Source: Trichaptum fuscoviolaceum (taxonomy: Eukaryota; Basidiomycota; Agaricomycetes; Hymenochaetales; Trichaptaceae). Taken from it: DNA of 64,000 bases. Shown here in pieces: positions 1-11,279 of this stretch. A program made the translations under genes and the position numbers. The stretch lies in NCBI GenBank assembly GCA_910574455.1, contig CAJSYZ010000006.1:2718156-2782155 (forward strand), in the 5' to 3' direction. How positions within the stretch are numbered: the stretch's first letter is position 1; each line of letters starts with the position of its first letter. Below the pieces are notes generated by a model that ran no database searches, was not told the origin of the DNA, and was given only the letters and a program-made list of their open reading frames with translations.

Positions 1-714
1 GATGACGTCCTAGACCTGTCGACTCAAAGGCAATCTTTGTAGGTTTATTTCCTTATTCTGTCACATTGATCTGACTTCGGTTTTACTCTGCGAGGTCTAT
101 GGGCCCTAGGCCATTGCTTTGGTCTCGTCTCATGGTCCTATTACGGGCCTCGGTGAGTCGCTTGCTTCGTTCTGGCAATACATTGCTGATGTGTATTCAG
201 TTTGTGCTGTCCCTCTTGGTCTTCGGACTGGTATGTGATTCTCTGTTTGTTTTAGGCCCGTCTAACATTATATTCAGATCTCATTTGACTGTTGGGTTGT
301 TGGATATCACATACTTGGGCTGTCGGAATATTATTTGGGTTGTCGGCTTTACCTTGCGTGCCAGTCCTTCAACGGCATTTGTGGTCCTCTCACGGGCCTC
401 GGTGAGTTGCTTCCTTCGTTCTGGCATTACATTGCTGACGTCTATTTAGTTTGTGCTGTCCCTCTTTGTCTTCGGACTGCATCTTATTTTATCTTCAGAT
501 TTAATTTGGTGTATTTGGGCTGTGGGATAATGAAACTTGGGCTTGCGGAATAAGATTTGGGTCGTTGTAATATGTTAACATGTATTTAATTGGTGTGTAC
601 ATAATTCTGTCGCTTGTGCAATGTCTTACGCCCTTCACTAGGTTCCCGGATCTATTTGCGGCTTCTTGGTACGTGACTGTCTCTCCTTGTCGTTCGTTCT
701 GATTCGTTCCTTTA

Positions 715-877
715 TAGCTGCGTCACACCACCCTTCCCCTTCCTAGACCGCTTTGACATAGCACAGAGGGAGAGCTGATCGGCTCCCTCTGTGACGTGCC
801 AAAGGGGCCTCTCGCCTCTCTCTAGCTTTCCGCCTTTGAGGACCTTCAATTTGGCTATTAGACGAACACAGAAGGGG
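715..877. other. Ultra-conserved leader block, unit 1
   Basis: About 160 bp that is identical or nearly so in all six units. In the diverged unit 6 (44276-44439) I find one substitution across the block, while the sequence on either side shows many. It includes a perfect 11-bp hairpin and a CRE-like TGACGTG. No open frame explains the conservation. It could be a non-coding RNA, a promoter element or a recombination or conversion hot spot. Confidence 0.6.
762..793. repeat. Perfect 11-bp hairpin (unit 1)
   Basis: CACAGAGGGAG and its exact reverse complement CTCCCTCTGTG flank a 10-base loop. The structure is unchanged in all six units. Confidence 0.85.
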
Positions 878-1029
878 AAATTATGGTTGTGTAGGTACCG
901 AAATTATGATCCTATGTTGTAAACCGTGACTGACTTCTTTTCCGAGGTTGGACTGCATTCTTTTCTTTTAGGTAAGTTATATCTTATACGTCGATCTAAT
1001 TCATTTACTAACTCGAACCAATTCTATAT

Positions 1030-1070
1030 CATATCTAGGTCGAGGCCTTCGGGCCGTGAGGTAAGATATG
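1030..1070. repeat. Second leader stem-loop with TTCG tetraloop
   Basis: An outer pair CATATCT/AGATATG encloses a GGCC-TTCG-GGCC hairpin. The inner hairpin is present in all six units, and in unit 6 the outer ATATCT/AGATAT pairing is kept. UUCG is a well-known stable RNA tetraloop, so an RNA role is possible but not shown. Confidence 0.5.
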
Positions 1071-1662
1071 TCTTCTTCGTCGTTCAACTCATTTACTAAT
1101 TCTGTCTCATACCTAGATTCATTTCAAGTTTCGTAAATAGCTCATTATCATGTACATAATGAGTCTGCATTAATAGATAATTTGTTTTTGACTCTACCTC
1201 TACTGCGTGAATGCATTTGTCTTCGACTTGAGTAGCAACAAAATATTCCCACGGTGCAAAGTGACGCAGTGTCGCAAGCCTTGAAGTGTCGCAGCCGTTC
1301 ACCTCTTTCCTCACCGCGGAATGACCTTCTGGGACTGTGCTCTACAATGCTAGCTTGACTTCTTACACTGGTTTCTCTCTTTCAACTGAGATTTGTGCTT
1401 GCAATTGCACATCAAGTACACACTCGAGCAACAGCAAACCGTCGGACACACGGACTTGCCATGGGCTGTCCTCGAAGGAGTGCAGCGCAAGTGCACTGAA
1501 GAGACTGGCGGGCGAGAAGGAACTATGACTGCACAGTCTGGACACCGAGAAGGCGGGTCTGGGTGCCAGTTGTGGCCAGGTGTCAATTACAGCTGTGATA
1601 ATATTCTCAGAAACGGACGTCCTCAGCACTCAGTACTCCCGCCTCACTCAGCTGTAAAAGCC

Positions 1663-2490
1663 ATGACTGAGTTCAAAAAGCTGCCCACCCGTCGCTTGGG
1701 CACTAATGGACCTGAGGTCAGCGCAATTGGTCTCGGAACAATGGGTACGTCTCTCCACACGTCAATGCGTAAGAGCTAACTGCAACATCTTTGCACGGTC
1801 AGGTATTGGTGCATTCTACGGAAAGACCGACGATGAAGCTGCGTACAAAGCCCTCACTTACTCTGCAGACCGCGGGATGACCTTCTGGGACTGTGCAGAT
1901 ATCTACGGAACAAGTAAGATACAATCTAAATCATCCAGGAATGATAATTAGACGAAGCTGACGCACCCTCTCCAGCCGAATTGACACTCGCCAAGTGGTT
2001 CAAGGAAACTGGACGGCGCTTGGAGATCTTCCTTGCGACCAAGTTCGGCTTTCGCGATCCTGAGGGGAAATTTGGGGATGGCAAGCCCATCAGCACGCCG
2101 TCCTACATCAGCACGCGCTCGAGCGGTCGTTGAAGCGTCTGGAAACGGATTACATCGTCCTTTACTACCAGCGCCATGTAGACATTATGCCCGTATGTCG
2201 AGAAACGGACGGTCAGATGGATCGGACTCAGCGAGTGCAGCGCGGCGACGCTAACGAGGGCAAATGCAGTACCGGGCGTTGGCGAGTAGCGCAGATGGAG
2301 TTCAGTCCGTACAGTCTGGACATTAAGAAGTGTGTCTGGCTATTATGCATCTAATGAAAGGATTCGTGTCAGTTGTACCGATCCCGGGCAGCCTCGAACG
2401 CGTGGAGGAGAACGCACATGGCGCGGAGATAATCCTTTCGCGAAGACCATTAGAAAGCTGAGAGCGATACTCGGAAGCCTTCATGGCAAA
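1663..2490 (+). pseudogene. Aldo-keto reductase pseudogene, unit 1
   Basis: Decayed copy of the gene that is intact at 52498-53760 on the minus strand. Exon 1 (from the ATG at 1663, MTEFKKLPTRRLG...) and exon 2 are in frame with good splice sites (GTACGT at 1745, acceptor before GTATTGG, second donor in ACAAGTAAG), and the FWDCAD..YG catalytic region is kept. Exon 3 has lost one base in the TCCTACATCA run near 2109, then a larger deletion removes the segment after the YYQRHVD motif. The rest is frameshifted and the C-terminal exon ends early. Only this array copy keeps the LGTNGPEV segment of exon 1. Confidence 0.88.
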
Positions 2491-2692
2491 CGAGGTATTA
2501 ATGTGGTAGAGCACTTGAATGTTAATTAGAAACTTTGTGTTACAACTTGTGTTGAGCTTCTGAGTGTGAGTCTCTCGATGGGTGAGTCTCAAAGATCATC
2601 CCGTTCACGGATGGCACACTGCCAATCCGCGGGAGCTCACCATGTTGTACTAGTTTCAAAACAGTCAACGTTCAACTGGCTTTGAAACTCCT

Positions 2693-2955
2693 TATGAAAT
2701 TGTCCGGTTCCCTGACGGGGCACTTCCGACGGCTCCTCCGGTATTGTCCAACTTAATTATTCAATGTGTTTCTTACGCTAAATAATTTTATAGCACAACC
2801 TTCCGTACCTCACTACTGTTAAACACATACTTGATTTACCTGGACCTACCGTGTCAGTCTATCTTCAGCTCTATGGGGAGGAAGTTCCACATTTGCTAGG
2901 CATAAGTCGAAAGGCTCTCATGAAAGCAATTGGAGCCGACATGAATTTACTGTAG
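2693..2955 (+). pseudogene. Mug135-like C-terminal fragment, unit 1
   Basis: Two exon-like pieces read in one phase: a segment with YEIVRFPDGALPTAPP ending at 2740 at a GTATTG donor, and a segment from 2794 (after TTTATAG) beginning HNLPYLTTVKHIL and ending AIGADMNLL with TAG at 2953. The pattern FPDG.xPT.PP-HNLP...YLxLYG..VP...RRxAL..AIG matches the Mug135-like C-terminal domain found in many Agaricomycete proteins and the two genes at 46474-46767 and 50748-51053. A second, weaker copy of the FPDG exon lies just upstream (about 2597-2640). No N-terminal coiled coil is present, so this is a fragment. Confidence 0.6.
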
Positions 2956-3121
2956 TGCAACATCTCTTTATCACATTTGTAATGTATCCACACGCAACTA
3001 TCCTTATCATTACATATTATTACTTTGTAACTTGATCTTTTGTGTAGTCTTCCTTGATGCCAGAATTACGACGTTGAAAGCAGATGAAGCATGTAAATTA
3101 TGCATAACAAGATACAAGGGA

Positions 3122-4364
<1,243 letters not shown>

Positions 4365-4379
4365 CTTGATATGGATTAG

Positions 4380-4525
4380 TGAGCTTGAACAGACAGAAGA
4401 AGTGGAACTGGCAGAAGAAAGCAGCACTTACTGCGCAAAGCAGAGGGTCGCCGTTCATGATGGTCGACATGGGCGTTCCTCAGTGAGAGGGCTTTAGACT
4501 GACGGCCCTCGATTTCATCACTCAT
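4380..4525 (-). other. Chimeric 5' region upstream of array VPS74 copies
   Basis: Upstream of exon A the array copies do not match the right-edge gene. Instead there is a region with ATG at 4525 (reading MSDEIEGRQSKALSLRN, then HVDHHERRPSALR in unit 1 only) and ATGs at 4470 and 4458, a GTAAGTGC donor at about 4437, a CTAAT branch site and a CAAG/GCGTCGG acceptor candidate at 4364. None of these starts reaches the exon A frame through that donor and the AAG acceptor. The 4525 start would reach it in unit 1 only if a downstream CAG acceptor inside exon A is used. The segment probably comes from the 5' end of another gene. Confidence 0.5.
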
Positions 4526-4550
4526 TCACGCCAGATTGTGCCTTGAATTT

Positions 4551-4562
4551 CCTTTTATATGC
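4551..4562 (-). promoter_or_regulatory. TATA box upstream of VPS74 copy (unit 1)
   Basis: GCATATAAAAGG on the minus strand, about 26 bp upstream of the first ATG and about 80 bp upstream of the ATG at 4470. The same element lies at the equivalent place in units 2-5. Confidence 0.5.
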
Positions 4563-4877
4563 AAAACTCCCACGATTTCTGAAAAAGTACGCTAGTCCAC
4601 GACCCCCTCGCAGTACATTCTGGTGATGTCGCGCGGTCGGCCATGGCCTCCTTGCGCGAAGATTGTCTGTCTACTGACTACGGGCGCGCGCCGGCGCAAG
4701 TCGGCTCTCGTCGCCGCAAAGACCATGTCGACTCCGTTCTTGAGCGCATTACGCCGCTAGCTACTGACTGCCGGCTCAAGCCGTGTCGACTCCGTTCTTG
4801 ACAGGCGCGTTCCGTAACAGCAATCGGTAAGTAAGTCTTCCTTTGCACCCATATCGAAGCCAACTCACATTTCACAG

Positions 4878-5351
4878 ATGCAAAGCACATCTCGCCGCCG
4901 CAAAGACCATGTCGACTCCGTTCTCGACAGTAGTCAAGCCAACGCCCTTTTAGGCGCCAGCGAAGCGCCCAGCACGTCGAGCAACGGCACCTGTATTACA
5001 ACTTTAAATCCATCAGTAAGTCTTCTTTTCTGTTCATAACTAAGACTACTCACCAGTCCCTTGCGCAGCTAGCCGCAGCAGCACCTCGCTCGTTCGACAG
5101 CGGGGAACACACCAAAAAATTGCAAAACAAAATGTGAGTGAATATCTCTGCTGTGTATTCAAAAGAAGGTACTCACAATTAGTCCGTGCTGCTCGCTCTC
5201 CTTCTTCGCCTCAGAGGAACAACGCAAACATCTTGCGGCGGTCTTGACCCGTCTTAGACGCCCGCAAAGCGTCATCAAAGCGCCGGGCGCTCAACGCCGA
5301 ATGGCTGGCATTTCCGCCTCTGCTTCGAGCTCACGGGTCGACAGCCTGTGT
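4878..5351 (+). pseudogene. Decayed serine/arginine-rich multi-exon gene block, unit 1
   Basis: Not recognised. Three exon-like pieces join in one frame through classic short introns (GTAAGTC...CACCAG at about 5012-5054, GTGAGTG...AATTAG at about 5136-5180). The pieces start MQSTSRRRKDHVDSVLDSSQ, then SLAQLAAAAPRSFDSG, then SEEQRKHLAAVLTRLRR... and MAGISASASSSRVDSL. At the fourth donor unit 1 has lost about a dozen bases (TGGGAATGTGAG), so the next join gives a stop. Extra partial copies of the first motif (CGCAAAGACCATGTCGACTCC) lie at about 4717 and 4770, and a second copy of the last exons at about 5640-5880. The surrounding pieces look like a small gene broken up by internal duplication. 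Confidence 0.5.
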
Positions 5352-5931
5352 ATAGAATCAATACTCTGAGAGGTATAAGTGAGGAATGGTTCGGTGGAAG
5401 CAACCAGTGAAGACTGGAGAGCGACGGCCTCGCGAAGATTTGATGCTCGACCGCCCAGACGACAATCGAAAGAGGTGAGTACTGGCCATGTCTGAAGGCA
5501 CAGTCCGCCACGCCTGCTTGATGAAAATGTAAGTAAATATCACATCTGTGTATTCAAAGGAAGGTACTCACAATGTCAAACTTCGCCTCAGACAAACAAT
5601 GCAATCATCCGCATCTTAGACACTCATGAAGCGCCACGAAGCGCCGGCGGCTCAACGCCGAATGGCTGGCATTTACGCCTCTGCTTCGAGCTCACGGTCA
5701 CAGTGCTGTGGGGAATGGAGTATAGAATCAATACTCGAGAGTTATAAGCGACTTACTATTTGTGAGGAATGTCGGTGGAAGCCACCATGAAGACTGGAGA
5801 GCGACGGCCTGCGAAATCTGTGCTCGACGCCGTGCAGCTCTGCTTGTGTCCGGCATCTAGACGACAAAAGAAAGAGGTGAGGACAGTGAGGATGACAGAT
5901 TACTGTATGGACACACGACAGTGGGGAGCAG

Positions 5932-7270
5932 CATAGCGGCATAAGGAAAGTCTGGCGCGTCGATTCTCTCCCTTCAAGCATTTAAACCGATTTCGCTGGT
6001 CTGTGCACCGTGCGATGGTGCTGAAGCGACGCGTAGTGATTTCTATTGTCGTGCATGCCTTTCTTACGCGCAACTTCTTTCGGTTTCCGCGCGCAAACAC
6101 GCATCTTCTCCCGGTGTCCGCACACCGCTTCAACCCCGCCCTCACTGGTCCTCCCGAGCGCACCGCTGGTGAGCTCGCTCGCCCGCTTTCGATACATACA
6201 TATATTGCTATGTTGGCTTCAAAATATTGTATTATAATAAGACACATGAAGAAATCAATGATGGGCTCGAAGCAGATACATCTTGTTGTACGTCTACCAA
6301 TGCTTGGCGCCGCTTAGCATTGCGTCTGGCATCCGAATAGCTCTTAAACACACTTTCAATGGCTGTCCCGAGCGCACCGTTGGTGAGCTCGCTCACCCGC
6401 GTTCGATACATACATATATTGCTATCTTGACTTTGAATAAAACATATACAGCAAGAACATAGGTCTGCTCGAGTGACAGCCTTCCCTCTACCACTTGTAC
6501 ATCAGATCTACCCGGTGAGTCTGCTCGCCGGAATTCAATACATACATACATTGTCATTCTAAATTCACTTCTCGAAGCCTCCCTATTCCCACCGCCGGCA
6601 ACTCCGCAGCATAGCGGCATAAGGAAAGTCTGGCGCGTCGATATCACCTTCAAGCATTTAAACCGTCTCTGCAATTTCGCTGGTCTGTGCACCGTGCGAT
6701 GGTGCTGAAGCGACGCGTAGTGATTTCTATTGTCGTGCATGCCTTTCTTACGCGCAACTTCTTTCGGTTTCCGCGCGCAAACACGCATCTTCTCCCGGTG
6801 TCCGCACACCGCTTCAACCCCGCCCTCACTGGTCCTCCCGAGCGCACCGCTGGTGAGCTCGCTCGCCCGCTTTCGATACATACATATATTGCTATGTTGG
6901 CTTCAAAATATTGTATTATAATAAGACACATGAAGAAATCAATGATGGGCTCGAAGCAGATACATCTTGTTGTACGTCTACCAATGCTTGGCGCCGCTTA
7001 GCATTGCGTCTGGCATCCGAATAGCTCTTAAACACACTTTCAATGGCTGTCCCGAGCGCACCGTTGGTGAGCTCGCTCACCCGCGTTCGATACATACATA
7101 TATTGCTATCTTGACTTTGAATAAAACATATACAGCAAGAACATAGGTCTGCTCGAGTGACAGCCTTCCCTCTACCACTGTGTAGCATCAGATCTACCCG
7201 GTGAGTCCGCTCGCCGGAATTCGATACATACATACATTGTCATTCTAAATTCACTTCTCGAAGCCTCCCT
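5932..7270 (+). repeat. Local tandem duplication of about 680 bp, private to unit 1
   Basis: The segment starting GCAGCATAGCGGCATAAGG at about 5931 is repeated from about 6606, with nearly identical sequence over about 660 bp (5932-6604 and 6607-7270). Units 2, 3 and 5 contain it once. It accounts for most of the extra length of unit 1. Confidence 0.9.
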
Positions 7271-8004
7271 ATTCCCACCGCCGCTTACCTCCCCTCCCGC
7301 AACTCCGCTCGCCAGAATTTGATACATACATATATTGTCATCCTCTTACGTCTCTGCACCGCCGCATGGCTTCCTTTCGCTCTCCAGGAGTCAAAACATA
7401 CATATATTATTGTTCTAAATACATCATTTGACCTTGCTCTGCGGGTGAAATTCCATTTATACATTGTCATATCTCACGGGGACTCAATACATAGCTACAT
7501 TGCACTCGGCGGAAGAAATTCTATATATACATTGTCATTCCAGATCTCTCCATACAGGGCTACTGATGCGTGAGTTAACCGCTTCGGGTGTGTGCAAATG
7601 CCAGTGAATGGCTTCGCTAAGATATTCGGCTTCTATCTGTTCCCGAACCTCTCGCAGCCTCAGAAAGCTAAAATAGCCGAATGCACATAGAAGCCAGTCG
7701 GCGGAGAAAGAGACATAGCTGAATTTGCATATTGGATTTGCTCTAGATGCTTCCCAGATGCTGTGCAGCCCGGCTGTGCGTAACTATGAGAATAGAATTT
7801 AGACTAGACGTAGCTAGTAGCTGGCAGAGGTAAAAACATACCTATGTTGTATTTCCATGCATTATCATTGACTCTCTAGGTCTTGAAGACTGATCTATAG
7901 TACCCTGCCACCTCGAAGCTGCTCGCCGGAAGAATTTACATATATACATTGTGATGCTGGAGTTTGCGGCGAAGACGGCGTTGAAAATGGGCACAGAGGG
8001 CTGA

Positions 8005-8012
8005 TTACGTAA
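8005..8012. promoter_or_regulatory. TTACGTAA bZIP-type palindrome, module 1 (unit 1)
   Basis: Perfect 8-bp palindrome of the type bound by Yap1/Atf-like bZIP factors. Kept in units 2 and 3; lost in unit 5 through a small deletion near 41017. Confidence 0.35.
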
Positions 8013-9155
8013 GCAGCGCAAGAAGAGACCCGCAGACCTTCGATCAACGCTTTGCTCGTTTCCACCACCACCACATACATGCATTGCTTTCTCTTTTGTC
8101 TCTGTGTCTCAATATACGTTCTAGGCAGTATATTCAAGGGTTTCTGGTCCGATTCAAGTCGTTTCTGGCTGCAGATGGTGTTTGCAGGTTCAAGATATGT
8201 CTGCACACCCGAATGCGATCAATCGCCATCGGGGCTTCATCTGGATGGTCTTGCCGTGAAATCTAGGCGATATCTCACCCTGAGTGACAGGAGACAACAT
8301 CTACTACCTCCGATTGGCGTCCCCGGCGGGCGCAGAGCTGTCAATCGCGTAACAAGACCTGGGAATGCTTTCTGGTATTCTCGCAGTTGCTTGCATGTCT
8401 GGACTGCATTTCAACATATTTTATGCTCACAAAGCAGTGATTTAAGACTTCTAGAAGATATACTAAGTGATCTGCACTGTCTGGCATAGGTTTGCTGTGG
8501 CGAAGATGACCACGGACATGCAATTAAACCCGGGAGGTTATCCGCTGCTTCTCTGCAGAGAAGCGGGCGCAATCAAAAACGTAAGATATCTCTGCACTTC
8601 TATTTCTTCTAAAACACTAACTCAATTTCGCTTCACATAGTTAGCCGAAGCACGGTCACACTCTGCAACTCCGTCTGCCCATTTGCTTGCAATGCTCCTC
8701 ACTGTTGACAGTGAGCTCAGATACATGTTTATGTGTGCTTCATTGTCTTGAGGCTATGTAAGTGTGAGCTGGTCAGCGGGCAATTCAGAAACTTAAGGTA
8801 CGTACACATTCTTCTCGGAAGCTTGCTAACCGAAGTTTAGGGCTCGCATGGCTAATTGGCGGAAGTATTCCGGGCCCGCTCATCTGGAACTGTCTCCCAT
8901 TTCAATTCTCGGATATGTTCTCCGTGTTATGGCGCTCGGGACCTTCAGGCAGTTCACGCAAATGCCAGGCTTCGAAGACGTCAAAAATAGCCGATAATCA
9001 TTGTACAATAGAAGCCCTTTCTTGCCGATTTGCAGCTGGTCGGCGGAAACAAAGCTATAGCTACTTTAAGACTTTAAGGTTGGCTTCTAGCTGCTGGAGA
9101 ATTTATTGATCGAGGTTGCGGGGGAGAAGGCGCAGAAAATGGGCGCAGAACGTGA

Positions 9156-9181
9156 TTACGTAAGCAACGCCAAATGAGTCA
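9156..9181. promoter_or_regulatory. TTACGTAA plus TGAGTCA pair, module 2 (unit 1)
   Basis: TTACGTAA (9156-9163) and a perfect AP-1/Gcn4-type TGAGTCA (9175-9181) lie close together. The pair is kept in units 2, 3 and 5 (about 42245-42271), including the diverged part of unit 5. Whether it drives any transcript is unknown. Confidence 0.4.
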
Positions 9182-11247
9182 CGTAGACCGCCGCCGTTCA
9201 CCTGTTTCTTTCGTCTCCACCACCACCACATACATGAAATGCATACTTCTTGCTCTCGAAAGGCCTATATACATTCTGAACATCGAAATCAACTGTCCTT
9301 CACCCAATTCATGCTTTCTCTGGCTGTTTACAGTGTGCACAAACTCGGGACAGATCTGCAGTGCCGAGTTCGATCTAACGACATCTCTGCTAGATCTACT
9401 CACTCCTGCCGAACAAATCTAAGCGATACAAGTCCCTGGGCTACGGGAGGCTATATAGAATACTTCCGATCCGCGTCCCTGGCGGGCGCCGAGCCCGCCA
9501 TCCCTTATCACTGCTGTGTCTTGTTCTCGGGGCCGTTTGCCTCTGAGGACTGCTTTGCTACTTGTGATACCTTGCTATGACTATTCTAAGAGCTATATCT
9601 GCTGTGCTCTGCGCTTTCAGAACTGAAGCGCCAGCGAAGGGTCCGTAACCTCTATTGATTCCGGATTTTCGGCGGGACACAACTTTCCCTTCCTTCTTGC
9701 GGCGATGGAGCGCAAAATGTGAGATTTTCAATGTTCTTTCGGTTGCTTCTTGACTCTAATTCAGTCCAGGTCTCGCTTATTCGGCAAGGAATGACAGGCG
9801 ATCTCTAGAAGGCCGCTAGACCTCTCGTGCATGCATTACATTCCAAGCCAGTAAGTCTGCAGAACAGCTACGTATCTGTACTGGCATTGGCTCAGGAGTG
9901 AAGAAAACATATGACTAACATGTTCTGGGCAACCAAATTGCATGCTCGCGTAGCTATCTACTCTGTCCGTGTTTTCAGTCTAATTTCTCGTCCGAAATGT
10001 CGGCTGCTTCGGTGGCAATATCCTGGTCTACGTGAACTGCGCTCAATTGCTTGAAATTACTTCTCTGGCCCTCTGGTGCTGCTCTCGCAATGCATCACTG
10101 CAGCTGTTTGCGAAGTCCGGCCTCACAATTGAGCTCAAGAGCAATATCTGCATGTCTCCGGGTCGTTCAAAACATACGGGAGGACGGGGAGGTAGAGCCG
10201 CAAGTACGTGTAATCGGACTTCGGGCGACTCGCGTAAGTGTCTCCCTTGAAACACGTAGCTGTCCAGGAATTTTCACCTTTCATTCCAGAACACCCGGGC
10301 ACCTCGGCGCTCCGTGTCCATGGGAAGAAAGTCCCGCTTGGCGGGGCTCTGACCAGCTTAAAAGGGGAGAACCAGCCGTCGTCCTAACCCCCAAGTACCG
10401 TGCGCACGGCCCCTCCCTATGCTTGACTTTATCCCTGTCTGCTTTGCTCTCTACACTCACGGACTTCTGGACCGGGACCGTGCAACTGCGAGTTGGCAGG
10501 CTAGATGACGTCCTAGACCTGTCGACTCAAAGGCAATCTTTGTAGGTTTATTTCCTTATTCTGTCACATTGATCTGACTTCGGTTTTACTTTGCGAGGTC
10601 TATGGGCCCTAGGCCATTCCTTTGGTCTCATGGTCCTCTTACGGGCCTCGGTGAGTCGCTTGCTTCGTTCTGGCAATACATTGCTGATGTGTAATTAGTT
10701 TGTGCTGTCCCTCTTGGTCCTCGGACTGGTACGTGATTCTCTGTTTGCTTTAGGCCCGTCTAATATTATATTCAGATTTGATTTGAATGTTGGGCTGTTG
10801 GATATCACATACTTGGGCTGTCGGAATATTATTTGGGTTGTCGGCTTTACCTTGCGTGCCAGTCCTTCAACGGCATTTGTGGTCCTCTCAGGGGCCTCGG
10901 TGAGTTGCTCCCTTCGTTCTGGCATTACATTGCTGACGTCTATTTAGTTTGTGCTGTCCCTCTTTGTCTTCGGACAGCATCTTATTGGCTGTTGGTGTAT
11001 TTGGGCTGTGGGATAATGAAACTTGGGCTTGCGGAATAAGATTTGGGTCGTTGTAATATGTTAACATGTATTTAATTGGTGTGTACATAATTCTGTCGCT
11101 TGTGCAATGTCTTACGCCCTTCACTAGGTTCCCGGATCTATTTGCGGCTTCTTGGTACGTGACTGTCTCTCCTTGTCGTTCGTTCTGATTCGTTCCTTTA
11201 TAGCTGCGTCACACCACCCTTCCCCTTCCTAGACCGCTTTGACATAG

Positions 11248-11279
11248 CACAGAGGGAGAGCTGATCGGCTCCCTCTGTG
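11248..11279. repeat. Perfect 11-bp hairpin (unit 2)
   Basis: Same stem and loop as in unit 1, with no substitutions in the 32 bases. Confidence 0.85.

Larger units (their letters stand above)
1..1662. other. Unit 1 leader, no recognisable gene
   Basis: No convincing coding exon is seen. The stretch contains two imperfect repeats of a phrase reading ACGGGCCTCGGTGAGT.GCTTCCTTCGTTCTGGCA (near 150 and 400), each ending in a donor-like GGTGAGT, then the conserved hairpin block at 715-877 and a second hairpin at 1030-1070. Near 1322-1345 there is a short stray copy of aldo-keto reductase exon 2 (GACCTTCTGGGACTGTGC). The same leader occurs in units 2-6. Confidence 0.6.
6191..9280. repeat. Interspersed GATACATACATATATTG motif array, unit 1
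   Basis: A short motif with core GATACATACATATATTG, often preceded by GCTCGCCGGAATTC and followed by TCATTCT, occurs again and again at irregular spacing. Good copies start at 6191, 6405, 6537, 6875, 7089, 7223 and 7321. Weaker ones lie near 7394, 7455, 7485, 7525, 7945, 8080, 9228 and 9265. Spacing ranges from about 30 to several hundred bp and the intervening sequences differ, so it is not an ordinary satellite. The same set recurs in units 2, 3 and 5. Read on the minus strand it gives a repeated peptide-like string (YVCIE.xRA), which I regard as incidental. Confidence 0.65.
7600..10503. other. Right half of unit 1, internally duplicated, no recognised gene
   Basis: Two related modules lie about 1.2 kb apart. 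Each has an AAATAGCCGA..GAAGCC.GTCGGCGGA element (about 7672 and 8984), a GATTACGTAAGCA element (about 8003 and 9154), a CCACCACCACCACATACATG element (about 8062 and 9220) and a GGCGTCCC.GGCGGGCGC element (about 8308 and 9473). Clean intron-like segments are present (GTAAGATATC...CTAAC...CACATAG, about 8580-8640; GTAAGTGTC...TTCCAG, about 10234-10289), so this was probably transcribed sequence once. No protein family is recognisable in any frame. Units 2, 3 and 5 contain the same region. Confidence 0.5.

Noticed and set aside
640..660. tRNA-like B box (GGTTCCCGGATC) in the leader
   Set aside because: No cloverleaf, A box or acceptor stem could be drawn around it; the consensus GGTTCGANTCC is not met.
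715..877. Conserved leader block as a known spliceosomal snRNA, U3 or SRP RNA
   Set aside because: Compared with the conserved parts of U1, U2, U4, U5 and U3 that I know, no match was found; it is left as an unexplained conserved element.
1393..1779. A 128-residue frame upstream of and into the aldo-keto reductase exon 1
   Set aside because: Only the part from the ATG at 1663 is family sequence; the upstream part is non-coding leader read through by chance.
5900..7233. Minus-strand frames with repeated YVCIE-like peptides
   Set aside because: Translations of the dispersed DNA motif; frames change between copies, there are no splice-supported genes and no family match.
6191..7340. CRISPR-like array suggested by the repeated short motif
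   Set aside because: Spacing is irregular, repeats are imperfect, and the surrounding genes are eukaryotic with spliceosomal introns.
7842..8084. Frames around the CCACCACCACCACATAC element
   Set aside because: Simple histidine/threonine or glycine/valine coding from a CCA repeat; no conserved context.
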